In this document: positions 34,990 through 44,434 of the stretch, piece by piece
Position numbering within the stretch: the first letter of the stretch is position 1
How the letters are laid out: every line of letters begins with the position of its first letter
Source of the DNA: Ruminococcus_G sp964621905
Lineage (GTDB): Bacteria; Bacillota; Clostridia; Lachnospirales; Lachnospiraceae
DNA length: 64,000 bases
Direction of reading: 5' to 3'
Assembly: GCA_964621905.1 (NCBI GenBank)
Contig: CAZUNG010000001.1
Span: forward strand, 310,001-374,000
Program-made: the position numbers and the translations under genes
The notes under the pieces: model-generated
The model's database searches: none
Told to the model about the DNA's origin: nothing
Seen by the model: only the letters and a program-made list of their open reading frames with translations

Positions 34990-35739
34990 ATGGAACTGAA
35001 CAGAGAGATTAAAGACTATTGGGAAGGTGAAGCGCAGGTCTACAGCCGCGGAATTCAGGAAGAACTTAACGGACCGCAGCGCCAGGCGTGGAAAGCATTG
35101 ATTCAGGAATATATGCCGCATGACGGCCCACTGAAAATACTGGATGCAGGATGCGGACCGGGATTTTTTCCGATCATTCTGGGAGAAGAAGGGCATGAGG
35201 TGACAGGAATCGATATCACTGAAAATATGATATCCTGTGCCAAAGAAAATGTAAAGAACCATGGTCAGGATGCCATACTGCAGACGATGGACTGCCAGAA
35301 ACTGAAGTTTCCGGATAATACTTTCGACATGGTGATCAGCAGAAATATTACATGGACATTGGGAGATCCAAAACAAGCGTACCGGGAGTGGAAACGAGTG
35401 CTGAATCCGGGGGGAAGGCTGCTGGTATTTGACGCCTGCTGGTATCTCTATCTGTACGATGAGGAACTTGGGAAACGCTACCGGGAAAACGAAACGAGAA
35501 TCAATGAAAAATACGGACGGAGTGTACATGCCCATGCAAATCCGCAGAAGGGCGATGAGCTGAGCCGCCAACTTTTTATGAGTGATAAAGTTCGTCCATT
35601 GTGGGATTTGGAATATCTGATGTCGTTGGGATTTGCAAAAGTATTTGCAGAACCGAATATCATTGACAAAGTCTGGGATGAAAAAGGAAAGGAACTCAAC
35701 AAACTGACACCGGCTTTTCTGGTGGGGGCAGAGAAATAA
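34990..35739 (+). CDS. Class I SAM-dependent methyltransferase (first gene of B12 operon)
   Basis: 249 residues from ATG 34990, with AAAGGAGG 5 nt upstream. Motif I for SAM binding is ILDAGCGPGFFPIILGEEGHEVTGIDIT (about 50-77), followed by ENMISCAKENV, a motif-II-like DMVISRNITWTLGDP and the post-II NPGGRLLVFDACWY. The fold is that of small-molecule (UbiE/Cfr-like) methyltransferases. The substrate is unknown. None of the cobalamin-pathway methyltransferase signatures (CobA/CbiE type) is present. It resembles the ninth gene of the operon in length and motifs, so the two may share a substrate class. Confidence 0.88.
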   Translation: MELNREIKDYWEGEAQVYSRGIQEELNGPQRQAWKALIQEYMPHDGPLKILDAGCGPGFFPIILGEEGHEVTGIDITENMISCAKENVKNHGQDAILQTMDCQKLKFPDNTFDMVISRNITWTLGDPKQAYREWKRVLNPGGRLLVFDACWYLYLYDEELGKRYRENETRINEKYGRSVHAHANPQKGDELSRQLFMSDKVRPLWDLEYLMSLGFAKVFAEPNIIDKVWDEKGKELNKLTPAFLVGAEK

Positions 35740-35748
35740 CGGAAAATT

Positions 35749-37479
35749 ATGGGAAAATATATAAGACTGATTGAATTTCTAAAAAAGACGCCGGGAGAAG
35801 TTGCAATAAAGATTATATTGGGACTTTCCATGGTCGCGTGCAGTTTTATACAGGCATTCTGCCTCGCAAAGGGTGTCACAGCAGTATTTGACAAAAAGCA
35901 GCTGTCGACTGTATTTGGATATCTGGCGGTATGTCTGGTGGCATTGCTGGCACGTTCATTTCTGGTACGATATCAGGAAGGATACGCGAAAAAGATGGCG
36001 GCCAAGGTAAAGGCGGTTATCAGAGATACGATGCTGGTAAAACTGATGCAGCTGGGTCCTGCCTATAAGAACGACAAACGGACAGGAAACCTGCAGTCAC
36101 TGATCACAGACGGGGTCGAGTCTTTTGAAGCGTTTCTGGTTCAATACCTGCCGCAGACGATTGTGGTATTTGTGACAACGCTGTTTTCCACGATTTATCT
36201 GTGGACACTGGATTGGGTCGTAGGACTTCTGGTTTTGATCATGGCTGTTTTGGCAATTGTGGTCCCCCATTTATTCATGCCGGCGGTATCCAGGGTGATG
36301 ATCGAGTACTGGCAGGATTATGCAGATTTGAATTCTCAGTATATCGACAGTATGCAGGGGATGAACACGCTGAAATCCATGGGAGTCAGCAAACGGGAAG
36401 GGAAGAAGCTGGCAGAGCGTGCCTGGAGATTTGCAGGAGAATCCATGAAAAATCTAGGTGTTTCCCTGTCAGACTCAGCAGTGATCGTTACATGTACAGC
36501 TATCGGAACAGCGGCCAGCATCGCTATTGCAGCGTACCATATGGCACAGGGAAAACTATCCTACGCAAGCCTGCTGATCATTCTGTTTCTGGCAGGTGAA
36601 TGTATGAAACCTTTAAATGATATGAATACTTACTGGCACAGTAGTTATCTAGGGCTCTCTGTTGCAGAAGAACTGTTTGCCGTACTGGATGAACCGGTCG
36701 TATTGAATGATGGAAAAGGACCGAACAAGCTTACCAGGGCGCTTCCCGGGATTTCACTGCATCAGGTTTCCTTTCATTATGACAGGGAATCTCCGGATGT
36801 ACTAAAAAACGTTGATTTGCAGTTTGATGCGGGAAAGATTACAGCCATTGTGGGAAAATCAGGTTCTGGAAAGTCTACAATTGTAAACCTTCTGCTTCGT
36901 TTTTACGATGTATCCTCCGGCAGTATTCTCCTGGACGGAAAGGATCTCCGGGACTATTCCATCGAGTTTTTGCGCAGCAAAATAGCGGTTGTGTTCCAGG
37001 AATCCTATCTGTTTTACGGAACGATCCGTGAAAACATCAAGATGGCAAATCCCAAAACTTCTGATGAGGCAATGATAGAAGCTGCCAAGACGGCCAATGC
37101 TCATGAATTTATCATGGAACTCCCTGACGGATATGACACGATTGTCGGTGAGAGAGGCGCCACGCTATCCGGCGGCGAACGTCAGCGGGTTTCTATCGCC
37201 AGAGCTATTCTAAAAGAGGCACCGATTCTGATTCTGGATGAGGCCACATCCAGTGTGGATATGATTCACGAGACATTGATACAGGAAGCCCTGAATCGAT
37301 GCATGGAACACAAGACGACAATCGTAATTGCCCACAGGCTTTCTACCATCGAGCACGCAGACAGGATCTATGTGCTGGATCAGGGCAGGCTGGCAGGATG
37401 TGGAACTCATCAGGAACTGCTGCGATACAACCGTACGTATCAGGGACTGATAAAGGCGCAGAATTATGCAGAAAAGTAA
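35749..37479 (+). CDS. CydD-like ABC transporter, membrane plus ATPase
   Basis: 576 residues, 9 bp after the methyltransferase. The exporter-fold membrane domain (1-310) has the CydD-like coupling stretch LMQLGPAYKNDKRTGNLQSLITDGVESFEAFLVQYLPQ. The ATPase has Walker A GKSGSGKST, signature LSGGERQRVSIARAI and LILDEATSSVD. It pairs with the next gene, so a heterodimer is likely. CydDC-like transporters export thiols or haem-related compounds in other bacteria, but related exporter-fold pairs import metallophores. In this operon either a ligand is exported or a metal chelate is taken up. Confidence 0.88.
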   Translation: MGKYIRLIEFLKKTPGEVAIKIILGLSMVACSFIQAFCLAKGVTAVFDKKQLSTVFGYLAVCLVALLARSFLVRYQEGYAKKMAAKVKAVIRDTMLVKLMQLGPAYKNDKRTGNLQSLITDGVESFEAFLVQYLPQTIVVFVTTLFSTIYLWTLDWVVGLLVLIMAVLAIVVPHLFMPAVSRVMIEYWQDYADLNSQYIDSMQGMNTLKSMGVSKREGKKLAERAWRFAGESMKNLGVSLSDSAVIVTCTAIGTAASIAIAAYHMAQGKLSYASLLIILFLAGECMKPLNDMNTYWHSSYLGLSVAEELFAVLDEPVVLNDGKGPNKLTRALPGISLHQVSFHYDRESPDVLKNVDLQFDAGKITAIVGKSGSGKSTIVNLLLRFYDVSSGSILLDGKDLRDYSIEFLRSKIAVVFQESYLFYGTIRENIKMANPKTSDEAMIEAAKTANAHEFIMELPDGYDTIVGERGATLSGGERQRVSIARAILKEAPILILDEATSSVDMIHETLIQEALNRCMEHKTTIVIAHRLSTIEHADRIYVLDQGRLAGCGTHQELLRYNRTYQGLIKAQNYAEK

Positions 37480-37492
37480 AAAGGAACAACAG

Positions 37493-39250
37493 ATGGAAAA
37501 AACAAGAATTCAAAATGTATTTCGACTTTCCAAACGGCTGAAACCGTATGGAGCCAGAATCGCAGGCGCTGTCGTAAGCGGTGTGGGACATCAGCTTTCT
37601 ATCGTAGCAGTGTCGGCAATCTGTGCTTATCTGACAGGACTTGCCATTGAGGGAAAGCTGCTGGAACGCATGCCTAAGATGGCAGCCCTTCTTGGTGTGG
37701 CCGTCACAGCAAGAGTTTTTTTCTACTTTGTGGAAATGTGGCTGGCTCATGATGTGGCCTTCAAGGTTCTGGCAGATTTCAGAATCAGACTGTTTCATGC
37801 CATTGAACGGGTTTCGCCGGCGATATTATTGAACATGCGGTCCGGGCAGCTGGCATCCACACTGATGAGCGACGTGGAATTGCTGGAGTGGTTTTTTGCC
37901 CATTCCTTTGGAAGCATTTTGGTGGCGGTGATTGCGCCGCTGATACTGATGATCTTCCTGGGCTTTCTTTATCCGGCGCTGCCCCTGCTTCTGGTCCTCT
38001 TTTTGGTTGTCATTGTCTGGATTCCTGTCTGGATGAAAAAGAAAGCAGACGCTCAGGGGAGACAGGTCAGAGAACAGCTTGGAGATGCCAACGCAGTTAC
38101 CATGGAAGGCATTCAGGGTATGAAAGAGATTCTTTCTTTGAATTACCTGAAATCCTATCAAAAGAAAAACGAAGCTTATATGAGCCGTTTTTATGAAAGT
38201 CAGCTTACCTACGGCAAACGGCTGGGAACTGAAGGCGCCCTGCTTCAGGGTGCCCTGGGCATCTCCATGTTATGTGTGACGGCTGTGGCGGCGGCACTGG
38301 TGCTCAAAGAAAAAATAGATGTTTCCTGGTATCCTGTGGTGGTAATACTCTCCGGCATGATCCTCGGACCCGTGGTGGAAGTATGCAGCACAGCGAGAAA
38401 CTTTGGACTGATCTTTGCAGCGGCAGACCGTGTCTACCGCGTGCTGGAAGCCAAGCCTCAGGTGGAGGACAGCGGAAAAGAAATAGAAACTTCCGGGCTG
38501 GTACCGTCCGTGACATATGATCATGTGTCATTTCGCTATCAGGAAGATCTGGAGAATGCCGTGGAGCATATCAGCTTTACCGTGAACCCGGGCGAGACGG
38601 TTGCCCTGGTAGGTTCTTCCGGAGCAGGAAAAAGTACGTGCATGAATCTGCTTTTGCGCTACTGGGATGTAAAAGAAGGATCCATAAAAATCGGAGGTTG
38701 TGATCTGCGGGATATGGCTCTTAAAAATCTAAGAGAACTGACCTCGGTTGTTCTGCAGGATGTATATCTTTTCCGGGATACGATCCGTGAAAATATCCGT
38801 CTTGGAAAGCCGGAGGCTACCGATGATGAGGTAGAGCAGGCTGCCAGGATGGCGCTTGCCCATGAATTTATCATGGATCTTCCCAAAGGATACGATACGA
38901 TAGCCGGCGAGAGCGGATTAAAGCTGTCAGGCGGGCAGCGGCAGAGAATCGCCATCGCCAGGGCTTTATTAAAAAGCTCTCCGATACTGATTCTGGATGA
39001 GGCTGTATCCAATCTGGATACGGAAAATGAAAAAGAGATTCAGGAGTCTATCCGGATATCAAGCGCCAGCAAGACTACGATTATTGTCGCCCATCGTCTT
39101 TCAACCATCCGGTCGGCAGACAAAATTATAGTGCTTAAAGACGGCCACGTAGTTCAGACGGGTACGTATGGGGAACTGTCCAAAGTACAGGGATTTTTCA
39201 GGGAGCTGATCGCAGCCCAGATCAGTCGCAGCGGCGAGGGTGGTGAGTAA
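37493..39250 (+). CDS. CydC-like ABC transporter, membrane plus ATPase
   Basis: 585 residues from ATG 37493 (AAGGAAC upstream). An ATG at 37466 overlapping the previous gene is an alternative. The membrane domain (about 15-310) is followed by Walker A GSSGAGKST, signature LSGGQRQRIAIARALL and LILDEAVSNLDTE. In the latter the usual T/S after the catalytic Glu-Ala is Val. It is the partner of the CydD-like protein. Its end lies directly before the first importer permease, so the pair and the importer are co-expressed. Confidence 0.88.
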   Translation: MEKTRIQNVFRLSKRLKPYGARIAGAVVSGVGHQLSIVAVSAICAYLTGLAIEGKLLERMPKMAALLGVAVTARVFFYFVEMWLAHDVAFKVLADFRIRLFHAIERVSPAILLNMRSGQLASTLMSDVELLEWFFAHSFGSILVAVIAPLILMIFLGFLYPALPLLLVLFLVVIVWIPVWMKKKADAQGRQVREQLGDANAVTMEGIQGMKEILSLNYLKSYQKKNEAYMSRFYESQLTYGKRLGTEGALLQGALGISMLCVTAVAAALVLKEKIDVSWYPVVVILSGMILGPVVEVCSTARNFGLIFAAADRVYRVLEAKPQVEDSGKEIETSGLVPSVTYDHVSFRYQEDLENAVEHISFTVNPGETVALVGSSGAGKSTCMNLLLRYWDVKEGSIKIGGCDLRDMALKNLRELTSVVLQDVYLFRDTIRENIRLGKPEATDDEVEQAARMALAHEFIMDLPKGYDTIAGESGLKLSGGQRQRIAIARALLKSSPILILDEAVSNLDTENEKEIQESIRISSASKTTIIVAHRLSTIRSADKIIVLKDGHVVQTGTYGELSKVQGFFRELIAAQISRSGEGGE

Positions 39251-39251
39251 T

Positions 39252-40175
39252 ATGCTGAAATATGTGGTAAGACGGCTGCTGATACTGCTTCCGGTTGTAT
39301 TGGCGATGTCCATATTAGTATTTGGATTGAGTGCACTGTCGTCGGGTGATGCGGCAAGAGTCCTGGCAGAACAGATCTATGGTCATCCCACCCAGACCGA
39401 GATCGAACAAGTCCGCCGTGAAAATGGCCTGGATCAGCCACTCTACAGACAATACGCCAAATGGCTCAAAAATGTGCTGCATGGAAATTTTGGGACTTCT
39501 TATCAGACCCAGAAGCCCGCAACGGAAGAACTGGCAAAGTGCTTTCCGGCTACACTGAAACTGGCAGTGACGGCATTCCTGCTTCTGTTGCTGGCAGCAA
39601 TTCCGCTTGGGATTGTTTCGGCAGTGTGGGAACATTCCTGGATCGACAAACTATTGCAGGTGTTTTCATTTTTCAGTGTCTCCATGCCGTCTTTCTGGAT
39701 GGGGCTGATGCTGCTTTACCTTTTTGGAGTCAAATTAAAGTTGATTCCAGTCATCGGAGGGACGGATGTCCCTATTTTGGCGGCGGTCACGCTGGACATC
39801 GGCTACTTTGGTGTGGTAATTCGTCTGATGAGAACAAATTTGAGTGACGTCTTAAAAAAAGATTATATCCGTGCCTGCCGCGCCAAAGGGCTATCAAGTT
39901 TCAAAATTGTGATGAAGCACGGACTGAAGAATGCAATCCTGCCTGTAATTACACAGATGAGCAGCATGTGTGTCAGTCTTCTGTGCGGATCGGCCGTGAT
40001 AGAATCCATCTATTCCATCCAGGGAATTGGAAAGCTCGCGCTTGAAGCTGTCTATACAAAAGATCTGCCGGTGCTTCAGTGTTTTATTCTGGTCATCACC
40101 TGTTTTGTGGTGGTTCTCAATCTTCTGATCGATATCCTGTATTCAGCGATTGATGCCAGAATTCAGCTGGAATAG
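39252..40175 (+). CDS. ABC importer permease, DppB/NikB family
   Basis: 307 residues from ATG 39252 (GAGGGTGG upstream, overlapping the end of the previous gene's frame). Six membrane segments are visible. The N-terminal KYVVRRLLILLPVVLAMSILVFGL is typical of DppB/NikB, as is the ATPase-contact EAA loop DYIRACRAKGLSSFKIVMKHGLKNAILPVI. It forms the translocation channel with the DppC-like protein that follows. The family carries peptides, nickel, and cobalt or nickel chelates. The riboswitch suggests a cobalt-linked substrate. Confidence 0.92.
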   Translation: MLKYVVRRLLILLPVVLAMSILVFGLSALSSGDAARVLAEQIYGHPTQTEIEQVRRENGLDQPLYRQYAKWLKNVLHGNFGTSYQTQKPATEELAKCFPATLKLAVTAFLLLLLAAIPLGIVSAVWEHSWIDKLLQVFSFFSVSMPSFWMGLMLLYLFGVKLKLIPVIGGTDVPILAAVTLDIGYFGVVIRLMRTNLSDVLKKDYIRACRAKGLSSFKIVMKHGLKNAILPVITQMSSMCVSLLCGSAVIESIYSIQGIGKLALEAVYTKDLPVLQCFILVITCFVVVLNLLIDILYSAIDARIQLE

Positions 40176-40184
40176 GAGGGCGCT

Positions 40185-41045
40185 ATGAAAAAACGAGCAA
40201 AAGAGCTGGAAAACCAAGGGTTATCCAATGCCAGGTGGAGGCAGATGTTTCGACAGGGCCGAACTAAGGTTGGGCTGACCATTGTTCTGTTATTTATCAT
40301 CGTCGCTGTCTTTGCCCCTGTCCTCGCACCTAATAATCCCTCACTGGTGGACGTTGCCCATAAACTGGAAGGGCCCAGCCGCAGCTATCTGCTGGGAACA
40401 GACCAGCTGGGACGCTGCATCCTTTCCCGGCTGATCTGGGGAAGCAGAAATTCTCTGCTGTACAGCGGTATTGTGCTGCTATTGACGCTGCTGATCGGAG
40501 TGCCCATTGGTCTTATTTCCGGATATGTGGGCGGAAAACTGGATCTGTTTATAATGCGGATCATTGATATCTTTATGGCGATGCCCAGCTTTATCGTCGC
40601 ACTGGCGATTGCCGGCACTCTGGGCGCCAGCGGAAGAAATCTGGTGATCGCCATGTCCTGTGTATACTGGGCTGCCTATGCAAGACTTACGAGGGCTTTG
40701 ACGATACAAGTCAAAGAACAGAATTATATGATGGCATTAAAAGCAGGGGGATGCAGCCACGGACAGATTATTTTTAAACATGTATTAAAAAATATTTCTC
40801 CCTCAATCATCGCGCTGGCAACGATTGAAATTGGTTCAATTATCCTGGCGATCGCCGGTTTTTCCTTTATCGGGCTGGGCGTGCAGCCGCCTGTACCTGA
40901 GTGGGGGATTATGCTAAGTGACAGTCAAAGTTTTATTCAGACGTATCCACGCCTGATGATGTACCCGGGAATTGTGATTGTAATTGTAGTAATGGCCTTT
41001 AATTTGTTAGGAGATGGGATGAAAAATGGAATGTCAGCAAAATGA
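40185..41045 (+). CDS. ABC importer permease, DppC/NikC family
   Basis: 286 residues. The N-terminal tail and first helix (VGLTIVLLFIIVAVFAPVLAP) are of the DppC/OppC type. The periplasmic-loop LLGTDQLGRCILSRLIWGSRNSL is the standard GTDxxGRD-like stretch, with Cys replacing the usual Asp. The EAA loop is MMALKAGGCSHGQIIFKHVLKNISPSIIALAT. GGAGGG precedes the ATG. It overlaps the DppD-like gene by 20 bp, so production of channel and ATPase is coupled. Confidence 0.92.
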   Translation: MKKRAKELENQGLSNARWRQMFRQGRTKVGLTIVLLFIIVAVFAPVLAPNNPSLVDVAHKLEGPSRSYLLGTDQLGRCILSRLIWGSRNSLLYSGIVLLLTLLIGVPIGLISGYVGGKLDLFIMRIIDIFMAMPSFIVALAIAGTLGASGRNLVIAMSCVYWAAYARLTRALTIQVKEQNYMMALKAGGCSHGQIIFKHVLKNISPSIIALATIEIGSIILAIAGFSFIGLGVQPPVPEWGIMLSDSQSFIQTYPRLMMYPGIVIVIVVMAFNLLGDGMKNGMSAK

Positions 41046-41817
41046 CCGGCTGACCGTCACTGATCTGCATGTGGAATTTCACACCTCAGAAGGTGTGATC
41101 CGCGCAGTAAACGGAGTCAGCCTGGAAGTACAAAGAGGGAAGATCACTGCACTGGTGGGGGAGAGCGGAAGTGGAAAATCAGTCACCTCCCTTGCCGTTA
41201 TGGATTTGCTGCCTGCCAATGGCAAGGTTGTAAAGGGCGATATACGGACCGGTGATATCCATTTCAAAGATCTTTCCAAAAAACAGCGCCAGAAACTAAA
41301 CGGCACCCTGATGGGTATGATTTTTCAGGATCCGCTCGCCTCGTTAAATCCGTTGTACACTGTGGGAAATCAGATGTCAGAAGGGCTTTTGTGCCACTAT
41401 AAGATAAGCAGGAAAGAAGCTTTTGAAAAATCAGTATCGTATCTGGAGGCGGTGGACCTGCAAAATCCAGAGCAGCTGATGAAAAAATATCCTTTTGAGT
41501 TAAGCGGAGGGATGTGTCAGCGTGTGATGATTGCCATTGCCATGGCACTTCATCCTACATTTTTGATTGCCGATGAACCGACAACAGCTCTGGATGTGAC
41601 GGTTCAGAGACAGATTCTTTCAGAAATATACCAGATGAGCAAAAAAGAGAACATGGGCGTTTTGTTTATCACCCATGATCTTGGAGTTGTTGCGGAGATT
41701 GCAGATTATGTTTATATCATGCAGGATGGTGAAATTGTAGAAGATGCCGATGTGGACACTGTGTTTCACTATCCAAAGCAGCATTACACAAAACAGCTGC
41801 TGAATGCAATTTTATAA
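41026..41817 (+). CDS. ABC importer ATP-binding protein, DppD/NikD family
   Basis: 263 residues. Walker A is GESGSGKSV, signature LSGGMCQRVMIAIAMALHP, and Walker B IADEPTTALDVT, as in DppD/OppD. The C-terminal cysteine-rich extension that ends many OppD proteins is absent; the chain stops soon after YTKQLLNAIL. It works with the DppF-like protein that follows to power the importer. Confidence 0.93.
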   Translation: MECQQNDRLTVTDLHVEFHTSEGVIRAVNGVSLEVQRGKITALVGESGSGKSVTSLAVMDLLPANGKVVKGDIRTGDIHFKDLSKKQRQKLNGTLMGMIFQDPLASLNPLYTVGNQMSEGLLCHYKISRKEAFEKSVSYLEAVDLQNPEQLMKKYPFELSGGMCQRVMIAIAMALHPTFLIADEPTTALDVTVQRQILSEIYQMSKKENMGVLFITHDLGVVAEIADYVYIMQDGEIVEDADVDTVFHYPKQHYTKQLLNAIL

Positions 41818-41829
41818 AGGAGACGAAAC

Positions 41830-42777
41830 GTGAAAACTTTATTGTCGGCTGACGAAGTGAGAAAAATTTACGGCAAAACAGATTCGATCAGAGCCGTTGA
41901 CGGTGTCTCGCTCAGGCTTATCAAAGGAAAATCGCTGGCACTGATCGGCGAAAGCGGGAGTGGAAAAACAACTTTTGGAAAATTGGCAGCGGGACTCGAA
42001 AAGGTATCCTCCGGAACAATTTCCTTTATGGGAAAAGAAATTCAAAATCTAAAGGAAAAAGAAATTCGCAGGCTGCGCAGGGATATGCAGATGATATTCC
42101 AAAGCAGCAGCGGAGTATTTGACCCGGGGTATACGATCGGCGAGAGTATTTCTGAAGTGCTGAAAAACTACGTCTCGTTGTCAAAGGCAGAGTACCGCGA
42201 AGCTATAGAGGAAGTACTGGAAAAAGTCGGACTGGATCCGTCATTTAGAAACAGTTATGCCAGTCAGATCAGTGGAGGACAATGTCAGAGAGCCAATATT
42301 GCGAGGGCACTCGTGCTCCATCCGAAAATGATAATCTGTGACGAACCAGTCTCAAGTCTGGACTTTTCCATACGAAAACAGATCTTAACTTTGTTGCGCG
42401 ATATGGGTCAGGAGTTCGGGATTACTTATCTTTTGATTACCCATGATCTGTCCAACGTCCCCTATGTATGTGATGCTGTAGCGATCATGTACCAGGGGAA
42501 AATTGTGGAGCAGATCGCCCAGACAGGACAGATCGAAAAAATGGCGCTTCACCCATATACGAAGCTGTTGTTCCAGTCGATTCCGTCAACAGATCCAAGA
42601 GAAAGAAAGATTGGAATTCAAAAAGGAGCACGGCCGGCAGCTGTACTAAATGATGTCAAAGGCTGCAGTTTCCAAAACAGGTGCCCCTATTGTAAAGAAG
42701 TGTGCAAAGAAGTTCAGCCCTTACTCAGGGAAGCGGCAAACGGACATAATGTCGCCTGTCACTGTTATCATACATAA
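41830..42777 (+). CDS. ABC importer ATP-binding protein, DppF/NikE family
   Basis: 315 residues from GTG 41830, set by AAAGGAGA 6 nt upstream. Walker A is GESGSGKTT, the signature is ISGGQCQRANIARALVLHP, and Walker B is IICDEPVSSLDFS. The C-terminal extension has CSFQNRCPYCKEVCKEVQP, the cysteine motif found in OppD/DppF proteins, which can hold a [4Fe-4S] cluster. Interestingly the extension is on this subunit rather than on the DppD-like one. Confidence 0.93.
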   Translation: MKTLLSADEVRKIYGKTDSIRAVDGVSLRLIKGKSLALIGESGSGKTTFGKLAAGLEKVSSGTISFMGKEIQNLKEKEIRRLRRDMQMIFQSSSGVFDPGYTIGESISEVLKNYVSLSKAEYREAIEEVLEKVGLDPSFRNSYASQISGGQCQRANIARALVLHPKMIICDEPVSSLDFSIRKQILTLLRDMGQEFGITYLLITHDLSNVPYVCDAVAIMYQGKIVEQIAQTGQIEKMALHPYTKLLFQSIPSTDPRERKIGIQKGARPAAVLNDVKGCSFQNRCPYCKEVCKEVQPLLREAANGHNVACHCYHT

Positions 42778-42792
42778 AAAAGGAGAAACAAA

Positions 42793-44421
42793 ATGATGAG
42801 AAAAAAAACAAGCAGACTATTTGTGACAGCAGTTATAAGCTCGGTACTGTTCCTTACAGGATGCAGTTCAGGAGGTGATAAGAGCACTTCCCAGGAATCC
42901 GGCGGCACGGAGGCGGCGCAGGAGGAGGACGGTGAAACGACATCGGCAGAAGAAAAGGTGGTAACAGCTCTGATTTCCAGTGATATAACGCCGGAGGATG
43001 CTGATACGATCTCAAGCTGTGACGAAGATTTCCGACTGCTGGAAATGGTCTATGAACCACTGGTCAGATACGGATCCGGCGGCGAAATCGAGCCGGCACT
43101 GGCTAAATCCTGGGAGATCAGCGAGGACGGAAAAGAATACACCTTTCATTTGAGAGAGGATGCAAAATATTCTGACGGTACAGATTTTAATGCAGACAGT
43201 GTACTGTTTAATTATTCCCGCTGGTCGGAACAGCAGGTATTTTCTGCAACGCTGCTGGATGTAAAAAAAGTTGATGACCATACCGTTACTTTTATCTTTG
43301 ACAACGTAGCATATCCCTGCCTGATCGAATTTACGTACCCACGTCCTTATCGTATGCTGAGTGAAAATGCAGTAGATGAAGAAGGAAATTTTAAAGAGAT
43401 GATCGGGGCCGGGCAGTGGATGATTGAGAGCTATGAGACCAACCAGGAAGTAGTACTGGTCCCCAATCCCTATTATTATGGAGAAGCACCGAAAGTGGAT
43501 AAAGTCATCCTGAAACTGGTAGAAGACGGACAGGCAAGAACCATGGCCATGCAGAGCGGAGAAGCAGATATCACGATCGGTGATATACCGGCGGAGAATC
43601 AATCCGTAATAGAAAATGATGAAAATCTGGAAATATTAAAGGCCAATGGAACACAGAGTTTTTATCTGATTCTCAATTATGAAAATAAAGCGCTTCAGGA
43701 TCAGAAAGTACGTCAGGCATTGAATTATGCCACCAATCAGGAAGGTCTTGTCAATGACCTGCTGGATGGAGCGGGTACCGCGGCAACCGGCCTGTTTACC
43801 CCGAATACACCGTATGTGACAGAAGAGAACAGTCCTGGTTATGCATATGATACCGAAAAAGCGGCGGAACTTTTAAAAGAAGCAGGGTACGAAGATACAA
43901 ACGGGGACGGCATCGTGGAGAAAGACGGAGAAAAACTGTCATTCCGACTGGTATTCCAGACAGAGGAATTTTCAAACTGGAAGACCATTTGCGAATACCT
44001 GCAGTCCGAATATGCAAAGGTTGGCATCGAAGTTGAGCTGGTTCTGATGGAGTCGGCATCGTATTATGATGCAATCTGGTCGACAAGAGATTATGATATG
44101 ATCATTTATCGTACCTATGAAGATTCCTGGAACCCTCATGGTTTCCTCTCCAGTCTGTTCTATCAATCCGAAGGAAATCCCTCTGTTTCCTGGTACGATG
44201 AACAGATCAACGAGAACATTGAGAACGTATTAGTCACCATTGACGAAGATGAGAGAACAACAATATATGACGAGATCTTTACGAGAATGAATGATCAGGC
44301 AGTGTGTGTTCCGCTGTATTATCCAAACAAAGAGTACGTATATAACAAGCGTCTGACAGGAGTCACCGAGGCCCCTACTTCTTATGAAGGTATCATCTGG
44401 GGAGCGGTAGATATTCAGTAA
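42793..44421 (+). CDS. ABC solute-binding lipoprotein, family 5 (NikA/DppA-like)
   Basis: 542 residues. The signal peptide ends in the lipobox LTGC near residue 24, then an acidic Ser/Glu linker. The mature protein has the family-5 signature FRLLEMVYEPLVRYGSGGEIEPALAKSWEISEDGKEYTFHLRE and the hinge region KVRQALNYATNQEGLVNDLLDGAGTAATGLF. Near the C terminus, MIIYRTYEDSWNPHGFLSSLF resembles the NikA/CntA metal-chelate group, where an RT-x-x-x-PH stretch lines the site. This makes a nickel- or cobalt-type chelate more likely than a peptide, though this is inference. AAAGGAG precedes the ATG. Confidence 0.92.
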   Translation: MMRKKTSRLFVTAVISSVLFLTGCSSGGDKSTSQESGGTEAAQEEDGETTSAEEKVVTALISSDITPEDADTISSCDEDFRLLEMVYEPLVRYGSGGEIEPALAKSWEISEDGKEYTFHLREDAKYSDGTDFNADSVLFNYSRWSEQQVFSATLLDVKKVDDHTVTFIFDNVAYPCLIEFTYPRPYRMLSENAVDEEGNFKEMIGAGQWMIESYETNQEVVLVPNPYYYGEAPKVDKVILKLVEDGQARTMAMQSGEADITIGDIPAENQSVIENDENLEILKANGTQSFYLILNYENKALQDQKVRQALNYATNQEGLVNDLLDGAGTAATGLFTPNTPYVTEENSPGYAYDTEKAAELLKEAGYEDTNGDGIVEKDGEKLSFRLVFQTEEFSNWKTICEYLQSEYAKVGIEVELVLMESASYYDAIWSTRDYDMIIYRTYEDSWNPHGFLSSLFYQSEGNPSVSWYDEQINENIENVLVTIDEDERTTIYDEIFTRMNDQAVCVPLYYPNKEYVYNKRLTGVTEAPTSYEGIIWGAVDIQ

Positions 44422-44434
44422 GAGGAGGACGACA

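Noticed and set aside
39252..44421. Oligopeptide importer as the simple call for the B12 operon transporter
   Set aside because: The family cannot be separated by the permeases alone, but the riboswitch and the NikA/CntA-like stretch of the binding protein favour a metal- or corrinoid-linked substrate; peptide uptake is kept only as an alternative.
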